Positions 57,859-64,000 of a stretch of 64,000 bases of DNA are shown one piece after another. This DNA is from Pseudoalteromonas piscicida. GTDB lineage: Bacteria; Pseudomonadota; Gammaproteobacteria; Enterobacterales; Alteromonadaceae. The DNA lies in assembly GCF_002744175.1 (NCBI RefSeq), contig NZ_NKHF01000052.1, forward strand, positions 1 through 64,000, in the 5' to 3' direction. The translations under genes and the position numbers were made by a program. How positions within the stretch are numbered: the first letter of the stretch is position 1; the number at the start of each line of letters is the position of its first letter. The notes under the pieces were generated by a model that was given only the letters and a program-made list of their open reading frames with translations, had not been told where the DNA came from and did not search any database.

Positions 57859-58572
57859 GTGCAGATCATTAAGCAACCACATTACTTTTTACTTACCCCC
57901 TCTCACTCAGCACTGACTATTTCGGCGGAAATGTTTGAGCCTGAATATTGGCAGAATAACAATGCAGTTGTTGGTTCCAAGCAGGGCCGAGCGACGGCTT
58001 GGTTTGTGAAATTTAACCAAGGAGTTGCTGTACTCAAGCATTATTATCGTGGTGGCTTAATCGGAAAACTACTGAGTGACCAATATATTTTCACACGATT
58101 AGAAAACACTCGTGTATATCAAGAGTTTGCTTTACTCGAGCAGTTACAAGCTTTGGGATTACCCGTACCTGCACCTATTGCAGCCAGAATATCGCTTCGC
58201 TTTGGTATTTATCGTGCAGATATTTTGACCGAAGCCGTGGATGATGCCACCAGTGTTTGCGAAATATTACAAACTCGAGCACTTAGCAACGATGAACTGG
58301 AAAGAATCGCTCACACAATAGCAAAGTTCCATCGCGCAGGGGCTTATCATGATGACTTAAATATCAACAACATTTTGTTTAACGGCGACGGAGAAGTCTT
58401 TCTCATCGATTTTGACAAAGGCAAGATGCTGAAACCTGCTGCTACATGGCAACAGGCAAATATCGATCGCTTGCAGCGCTCTTTTAAAAAAGAGGCCGGC
58501 AAATGGCCGACCTTTTATTTTGAAGATAATCAGTGGCAAGCTTTGGTTCAAGCCTACCGCAGCTCGGTTTAA
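57859..58572 (+). CDS. kdkA: 3-deoxy-D-manno-octulosonic acid kinase
   Basis: A protein of 237 residues with a protein-kinase-like fold: [21 protein letters not shown], and the catalytic [18 protein letters not shown] (HDDLN, about 165-177) and DFDKGK. It phosphorylates Kdo at O-4, as in Haemophilus and Vibrio, implying a single-Kdo phosphorylated core. Start GTG 57859. Its stop interlocks with that of converging hldE (TTAA). Confidence 0.92.
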   Translation: MQIIKQPHYFLLTPSHSALTISAEMFEPEYWQNNNAVVGSKQGRATAWFVKFNQGVAVLKHYYRGGLIGKLLSDQYIFTRLENTRVYQEFALLEQLQALGLPVPAPIAARISLRFGIYRADILTEAVDDATSVCEILQTRALSNDELERIAHTIAKFHRAGAYHDDLNINNILFNGDGEVFLIDFDKGKMLKPAATWQQANIDRLQRSFKKEAGKWPTFYFEDNQWQALVQAYRSSV

Positions 58573-60017
58573 CTTTTTTGCAGCTGTGCTTTTTTAATCA
58601 CATTCGAAGTCGAGCAACCATCAAGGAATGGCAACACCTCAACCTTTCCTCCCTGATTCAGGACATGCTCGGCACCTGCAATATCTTCCACCTTGTAATC
58701 GCCCCCTTTGACTAAAATGTCAGGACTGACCATTTCTATCAGCTTGGCAGGCGTATCATTTTCTTCAACAAGACCAAATGGGATCACCCAGTCAACAGAC
58801 GCTAGTGCAGAAAGCACCATAGCTCGCTCTTGAAGCGGGTTGATTGGACGCTCTGGTCCTTTCAGGCGTGCAATAGACTCATCGTTATTTAAACCGACAA
58901 CCAATCTGTCCCCCATTGCTTTCGCTTGCGCTAAGTAACGCACATGTCCTGCATGGAGAATGTCAAAGCAACCATTAGTGAATACAATCGTTTCACCGTT
59001 TTGTTTTGCGAAAGAAATATGCTTCAACACTTCCTCAAATGGTGTTTGATAATGCTCACCAGTTTCGCGCAGGTATTGCCCTAACTTTCGGCTCAATTCC
59101 TCTGGTGATACCGTTGCCGCACCAAGTTTGCTTACCGCGATCCCTGCTGCAATATTAGCAACTTCAACTGCATCTTTCGCAGACATGCCCGCCCCAAGCA
59201 TAGTCGTGAGTGTGGCAATTACCGTATCGCCTGCACCGGTTACATCGCTAACTTCCTGAACTTGCGCTGGAAAGTCATGCTTTTCAGTTGCGGTTATCAA
59301 AGACATGCCCTGCTCTGAGCGAGTCAGAAGCATTGCGCCAATACCTGACTCTTTGAGCAACTCCCGTGCACTTGCGGTTAATGACTCTTCAGAGCTCGCG
59401 TCACCTCCAGCTAATTTAAACTCATTTAAATTTGGAGTAATAAAATCGGCACCACGATACAAACTTAGGTCACTATTTTTCGGGTCAATCAGTACGGTTT
59501 TGCCAGCCGCTTTCGCAACGGCAATCATCTGAGAAATAGCACAAAGTGCACCTTTGTTGTAATCACTAAACAGCACAAAGTCGTAGTTATCAACCTCTTG
59601 CTTTAGACGCTCAAGCAATAATTGGCTGTGGGATAATTGAAAAGGCTCTTCTAAATCTAAACGCACCACCTGCTGATGACGACTGATCACCCGCATTTTA
59701 GCAATGGTTGGCAATTCAACCACATTAACCAAACTCGACTCTATTTTTTCTTGCGTCAAAATAGCTTCTAAAGTTTTACCATTGTCGTCTTCACCAATTA
59801 GGCCAAGTAAGCCGACCTTGCCATCGAGATGCGCTATGTTTTTAGCAACGTTTGCAGCACCACCGGCTTTGTCTTCCAACGCACTGACTTTGACCACAGG
59901 TACAGGCGCCTCAGGAGAGATCCTGCCAGTATCGCCATGCCAGTAGCGGTCAAGCATAACATCGCCGACAACCAACACTCGGGCCTGATTAAGCTGTTGT
60001 AGTGCGGCTAAATTCAT
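58569..60017 (-). CDS. hldE: Bifunctional heptose 7-phosphate kinase / heptose 1-phosphate adenylyltransferase
   Basis: A protein of 482 residues. The N-terminal ribokinase-like half (about 1-320) has [11 protein letters not shown] and [11 protein letters not shown] (about 263-273). The C-terminal cytidylyltransferase-like half starts near 340 with [17 protein letters not shown] (HAGH). It makes ADP-heptose precursors. Overlaps gmhA by four bases (ATGA). Confidence 0.97.
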   Translation of the reverse strand: MNLAALQQLNQARVLVVGDVMLDRYWHGDTGRISPEAPVPVVKVSALEDKAGGAANVAKNIAHLDGKVGLLGLIGEDDNGKTLEAILTQEKIESSLVNVVELPTIAKMRVISRHQQVVRLDLEEPFQLSHSQLLLERLKQEVDNYDFVLFSDYNKGALCAISQMIAVAKAAGKTVLIDPKNSDLSLYRGADFITPNLNEFKLAGGDASSEESLTASARELLKESGIGAMLLTRSEQGMSLITATEKHDFPAQVQEVSDVTGAGDTVIATLTTMLGAGMSAKDAVEVANIAAGIAVSKLGAATVSPEELSRKLGQYLRETGEHYQTPFEEVLKHISFAKQNGETIVFTNGCFDILHAGHVRYLAQAKAMGDRLVVGLNNDESIARLKGPERPINPLQERAMVLSALASVDWVIPFGLVEENDTPAKLIEMVSPDILVKGGDYKVEDIAGAEHVLNQGGKVEVLPFLDGCSTSNVIKKAQLQKS

Positions 60018-60610
60018 GCTTTTTGCTCCGCCTCAACAAGCATATCTACCGCTTCACATAGCCAGTGGCCAATAAACATATGCGCTTCTTGAATACGTGC
60101 AGTTTCATCGTTAGCAATGATAATTGGTAGTTTCGCAATATCTTTCACTTTTCCACCTGTCCGTCCTGTTAAGGCAACGGTAAAAGCGCCAATGTCATTG
60201 GCAGCCTGAAGCGCTAAATTAATATTTGGACTCGTGCCTGAGGTGGTCAAGCCAATAACCATGTCTTCTGGTTTGCACAATGCTTGCACTTGACGTTCAA
60301 ACACCGAGTCAAAATGATAGTCATTGCTATGCGCTGTAAGAATAGAAGTGTCTGTAGTCAGAGCAATAGATGCCAGAGGTCCACGCTCTAACTTATAACG
60401 CACCACAAACTCCGCAGCTAAATGCTGTGCGTCTGCGGCACTGCCACCATTACCAAACCAAATCACTTTACCGCCAGCAGCCAACGTGCTCTGGCAGGCT
60501 TCCAATAGCTCTACACACTCTTGGTGATAGTTTGCCATGGTTTCGAAGACATCGACATGGCGCTGTAAGCTTGCTAAGTAGCTTTGTGCTACTTGTTCAT
60601 TCAATGACAT
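60014..60610 (-). CDS. gmhA: Phosphoheptose isomerase (SIS domain)
   Basis: A protein of 198 residues: [26 protein letters not shown] (about 47-72), [11 protein letters not shown] (about 118) and C-terminal GHWLCEAVD. It converts sedoheptulose 7-phosphate to heptose 7-phosphate. First gene of gmhA-hldE. The sequence also resembles DiaA, the DnaA-binding paralogue; the hldE neighbour favours GmhA. Confidence 0.87.
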   Translation of the reverse strand: MSLNEQVAQSYLASLQRHVDVFETMANYHQECVELLEACQSTLAAGGKVIWFGNGGSAADAQHLAAEFVVRYKLERGPLASIALTTDTSILTAHSNDYHFDSVFERQVQALCKPEDMVIGLTTSGTSPNINLALQAANDIGAFTVALTGRTGGKVKDIAKLPIIIANDETARIQEAHMFIGHWLCEAVDMLVEAEQKA

Positions 60611-60650
60611 ATTTATTCCTAAACTATTCTATGCTCGTCCCGTGTAATAC

Positions 60651-62096
60651 TTACCAGTATACATGGACTGATAACCAAGTGTAATTCTCACCAAAGACAT
60701 CTTTACCTAAGGTTAATTTGGTTTCGACTTGCTTGCTGTATGCTTCGCCGATATGGGCGAGCTCGAATTCGTATCCACGCTCATATTCAGCCCCCATTTC
60801 ACCTAGTTCGTTAAAATAGTTACTTTCATTATCGATTACGGAAAGTTTAGCACGCCACAGCGAACGATAGTCAGACTGATAGGTCCCTTCTAAGACATGA
60901 ACTTGTGCCGGCGCACCATCGTCAAACTGGCGATGATTTCCAGCAAAATGACCAATAACAAATCCATCTATTGTATTGCCTGTGGTTTCATAAATTTCAT
61001 TGACGTACCACAAGCTCTCCATGTCGGTAAATTCATACCTAAGTGAAGCTTTCGGTGTAAGCTGAGGAAGAAAAACCCCTACACTCGTTGCAGTATTGCC
61101 GAATAGGTAGTTTTTATGGTTGTTTGTATCCTCACCACCATACTCCAGATACCACTGGGCTTTCGTTCCATACTCTGTAGTGAAGCTCGTTGTAATAGTC
61201 GCCCACTGGTCACCTAACTCGTCATCTTGAGCAAGATCTTCCGTCCTATTATCACTGCCAGCAGGGTCAATATACGCTTTAATGAAATCCCCGAAATCAA
61301 CTTTTCTCGGTCCACCACCAAATTGCAGTACTCGATTTAAACCAATTTTCCAACCATCTAACGGTTCAATACTAAAATGAGTACCTGCAATCTTGGGTGT
61401 GCCATCATGAAGTGTTCCTTGGAACTTTATTCCCTGTTGAACTTTCTCTAGTTCCGAGTAAAAAAGCTCAAAGTCGAAGTTCCACCAGTTTTTCACCGGC
61501 ACCACTAATCCAAGCGAAGCTGATAATGACGGTTTTGCGTTGTTTGAGTAAACCTGAGCGGAATGTTTAAACGGTGAAAACCAGTGCTCTTTGTAGCCTA
61601 AATTTAGCTGTAGGTTACCAAACGACATACCATAAAAAGTATTATACGGAACTAGTTTATTTGCTTCTGCTCGATATTCTGCGCCAATTTGCAAAATACT
61701 AGTGTCACTGCCACGCCAAACACCAGCAAACCCTAATTCAGCATATTCACCGCTTAAGTTTCCTCTATCATTTGCAATCTGCTTTTCTTCCCCACTGTCA
61801 ACACGCAATGTTATCGAGCGCTGAGTTATCCCATCACTTTGCAAGTAAGGGGCAATCCCCTCGCTGATACTTTGATGCAAGCTAGGATCTCTTTGCTTTA
61901 GATTCGTCAAGTGCATCTTGATTTCACTGATACGATAAGGCTTAGCCATTGGTGTACCAACTGTCACGGCAAACATTTTGTCAATTTGATATTCCAATAG
62001 CGGATCTTGACCTATAGGTAAATAGGCTGTGGGACTTGCTATAACTAAATTCGAAGCGAATATGCCACAACAAGCAAGTATTTGAGCTAAATTCAT
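60651..62096 (-). CDS. Wzi-like outer-membrane capsule assembly protein
   Basis: A protein of 481 residues with a signal peptide (about 1-20, LACCGIFASNLVIA) and a beta-barrel body ending in an aromatic residue (WLSVHVYW). It matches the Caps_assemb_Wzi layout: N-terminal helical part (SEIKMHLTNLKQRD), the GYKEHWFSPF and GLNRVLQFGGGPRKVDF segments. Wzi acts as a lectin that anchors capsule to the cell surface. Placed between LPS genes gmhA and waaA. Confidence 0.82.
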   Translation of the reverse strand: MNLAQILACCGIFASNLVIASPTAYLPIGQDPLLEYQIDKMFAVTVGTPMAKPYRISEIKMHLTNLKQRDPSLHQSISEGIAPYLQSDGITQRSITLRVDSGEEKQIANDRGNLSGEYAELGFAGVWRGSDTSILQIGAEYRAEANKLVPYNTFYGMSFGNLQLNLGYKEHWFSPFKHSAQVYSNNAKPSLSASLGLVVPVKNWWNFDFELFYSELEKVQQGIKFQGTLHDGTPKIAGTHFSIEPLDGWKIGLNRVLQFGGGPRKVDFGDFIKAYIDPAGSDNRTEDLAQDDELGDQWATITTSFTTEYGTKAQWYLEYGGEDTNNHKNYLFGNTATSVGVFLPQLTPKASLRYEFTDMESLWYVNEIYETTGNTIDGFVIGHFAGNHRQFDDGAPAQVHVLEGTYQSDYRSLWRAKLSVIDNESNYFNELGEMGAEYERGYEFELAHIGEAYSKQVETKLTLGKDVFGENYTWLSVHVYW

Positions 62097-62241
62097 TTTG
62101 TTATTCCATTACATCTATTGCGCTGAATATTACCAAACCAGAAGCCCCGAGGCATCTGTTGAACTGTGTAAAATTGTGTAGTTCGTTCTAATTTACGTCA
62201 TAACAAGGTAAAATAACGATTTTTGAGCTGAAGCGATTTCC

Positions 62242-63509
62242 ATGGCGCGCCGAATTTATTCTCTATTATTGCTAGTATTAGCACCTGTTCTGTTAAGTTA
62301 CTTGTATTTCATTCGAGGCAAAAAAAATCCAGGCTATCGCGTCCACTTTACAGAGCGTCTCGGGTTTGGGCTAACGAACTTGCCACAGCACAGTATTGTG
62401 ATCCATTGTGCCTCTGTTGGCGAAGTGCTTGCAGCTACAGTGCTGATCAAATCAATTCAGTGCTCTCATAAAAAAACGCCGATCATCATCACCTGTAACA
62501 CTCCCACGGGGAAAGCAGAAATTGCAAAAGCGTTTAAAGGCAACTCCCAAATTAGCGCCTGTTATTTACCCATAGACTTTGGGTTTGCTGTTAGGCGGTT
62601 TTTCAACGCGCTCAAACCAAAACAGCTTATTGTCATGGAAACGGAGTTGTGGCCAAACTTATTTTATTATGCCAAACGAAATCAATGTAATACTCTAGTA
62701 GTCAATGCACGATTATCCGAGAAGTCATTTCAAGGTTACAAGAAGCATGCTTGGTTAACCAAAGGACTTATTAACAACATCGACTTACTCGCGGCCCACA
62801 ACAGTGAAGATGGAGAACGTTTTATCCAGCTCGGGCTGGACAAAACTAAGCTTCATATTACCGGTTCAATTAAATTTGATATTTCTATTACTGAAGAAGA
62901 CGCAGTAAAAGCTAAGCAATTTAAAGCCAATTACCCAGGGCGACCGATCTGGCTTGCTGGTTCGACCCATCCAAAGGAGCACGAGCAAGTAATTGCCGCT
63001 CATTTACAGGTAGCCAAGCAGATAGACAATGCATTACTTATTATCGCGCCTCGTCACCCTGAGCAGTTTCAAGCCGTTGCCAATTATCTACATGAGCAAA
63101 ACGTGCCATTTCGCGAAAAAGTCTAGACGAAAATAATGCAGATGCATGTATTCTATTGGCTGATACACTGGGTGAATTGAAATGGTTGTTTGGCAGTGCC
63201 GATGTTGCTTATATTGGTGGTAGCCTAATTGAACGCGGGGGGCATAATCCACTTGAAGCAGCAGCGCATGGCGTTCCTGTAATTAGTGGCCCGCATACTT
63301 ATAACTTTGCTCATATTTATCCGCAACTACAATCACAACAGGGTGCTATTGTCGTGCAAAACAGCAAGCATCTTGCTGAACAGGTCATTGCTTTATTCAA
63401 GAATAAGCAGCTTCGACAACAGACCGGAGAGCACGCAAAAGCAGTGCTGCTTCAAAATGTGGGCGCGGTGGACAAGACAATTCAATTAATCAATATCGGT
63501 TTGGAGTAA
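62242..63509 (+). pseudogene. waaA: Kdo transferase WaaA, one-base frameshift
   Basis: Two frames (62242-63126 and 63156-63509) join to a 422-residue Kdo transferase. The first has the N-terminal membrane anchor and IVIHCASVGEV, METELWPNLF and AGSTHPKEHE motifs; the second has GSADVAYIGGSLIERGGHNPLEAAAHGVPVISGP. Restoring one A in the GAAAAA run at 63115-63120 gives REKSLDENNADACILLADTLGELKWLF without a stop. WaaA adds Kdo to lipid A and is normally needed for growth, so a sequencing error or deliberate gene copy elsewhere should be considered. Confidence 0.85.
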
Positions 63510-63512
63510 CCC

Positions 63513-64000
63513 ATGAAAGAAGTCATCACAGCCATGCAAAATTGGGTAAGCCAAGTAATTGTAAAGTATAACTTTTGTCCATTTGCACGAAAAGAAGTAG
63601 AAAGTAAGACAATACACTACCATGTATCTTCAGCAATCAAGCATGACGACGCCGTCATGGATATGTTGCAGCAGTGCTCGGAGTTAACACTGCACCGCGA
63701 ACGAGAAACCACTTTGGTGATATTCGAGCGAGGTTTTGAAGACTTTAACGAATTTTTAGATTTAGTGGACCTTGCGAATGCGCTCTTAGTTGCACAAGGG
63801 TTCGAAGGCACTTATCAAATTGCCAACTTCCACCCTGATTATGTGTTCGCCGACAGTGAAGATGATGACGCGGCAAATTACACCAATCGAGCTCCTTACC
63901 CTACGTTACATCTGATCCGTGAAGAGAGCATGGCACAAGCCTTAGAAGAGTATGACGACCCAGAGCAAATCCCAGAAAACAATATTCGCTTAGCCAGACG
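63513..64000 (+). CDS. DUF1415 family protein (3' end outside window)
   Basis: A 162-codon partial gene starting three bases after waaA, with GGAG upstream (63503-63506). The start MKEVITAMQNWVSQVIVKYN FCPFARKE and TLVIFERGFEDFNEFLDLVD, then GTYQIANFHPDYVFADSEDD AANYTNRAPYPTLHLIRE are DUF1415 features. Function unknown; the FCPFAR motif holds a conserved cysteine. Probably in an operon with waaA. Confidence 0.88.
   Translation, partial: MKEVITAMQNWVSQVIVKYNFCPFARKEVESKTIHYHVSSAIKHDDAVMDMLQQCSELTLHRERETTLVIFERGFEDFNEFLDLVDLANALLVAQGFEGTYQIANFHPDYVFADSEDDDAANYTNRAPYPTLHLIREESMAQALEEYDDPEQIPENNIRLAR

Overview
The window is a stretch of chromosome from a marine gammaproteobacterium, most probably Pseudoalteromonas or a close Alteromonadales relative. 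This is an inference from family content (large RIKR-type TonB receptor, ExeA/GspB pair, DUF3369 HD-GYP protein, YjaG, DUF2726, DUF1415), from gene orders such as mtnN-cobD, guaB-guaA beside xseA, ubiC-ubiA, tdh-kbl and holD-rimI, and from a moderate G+C content. No rRNA or CRISPR array is visible. One tRNA gene (tRNA-Trp) is present.

Layout. 1-21,700 is housekeeping chromosome: a YVTN propeller protein, a PLP amino-acid decarboxylase, mtnN and a frameshifted cobD/cbiB homologue, tyrS, an M23 peptidase, an M20 amidohydrolase, an HD-GYP protein, exeA-gspB, cca, a TonB receptor, a hybrid histidine kinase, and holD-rimI with tRNA-Trp. About 21,988-32,049 is an accessory block that looks like a genomic island inserted at the 3' end of guaA: a 14-bp copy of the guaA end (13/14 identical) sits at its far side. 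It holds three unannotated small ORFs, an A-rich low-GC operon (34-aa peptide, acyltransferase-like protein, secreted permuted NlpC/P60-like protein, secreted helical protein), a piece resembling an IS256 end, an IS200-like/RAYT transposase unit with an IS21 nested inside it, and an IS3 element abutting a truncated GGDEF gene. From 32,036 to the end the sequence is core again: guaA, guaB, xseA, cysE, dgkA, an M16 peptidase, a MetJ-box-linked MTHFR-like gene, uppP-folK-folB, plsY, tsaD, small conserved proteins, a REC/HD-GYP protein, a LysR regulator, ubiC-ubiA, glpE-glpG, tdh-kbl, and a lipopolysaccharide inner-core block (gmhB, a family 9 glycosyltransferase, kdkA, hldE, gmhA, a Wzi-like protein, waaA, DUF1415).

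How the genes work together. gmhA, hldE and gmhB supply ADP-heptose, waaA adds Kdo, kdkA phosphorylates Kdo and the family 9 enzyme adds heptose, so nearly a full inner-core pathway is clustered. uppP, plsY and dgkA handle membrane lipids; folK and folB belong to folate synthesis, and the MTHFR-like gene with a perfect MetJ half-site links folate to methionine. Two HD-GYP proteins and a GGDEF remnant point to c-di-GMP signalling.

Oddities. Four genes (cobD/cbiB homologue, the island secreted protein, IS3 orfB, waaA) each read as if exactly one base were missing; three of these are in short homopolymers, and waaA is usually essential, so assembly error must be excluded before calling them pseudogenes. 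A modular intergenic repeat family occurs four times in the core and was not found in the island. The strongest candidate for something undescribed is the peptide operon at 23,113-25,912.
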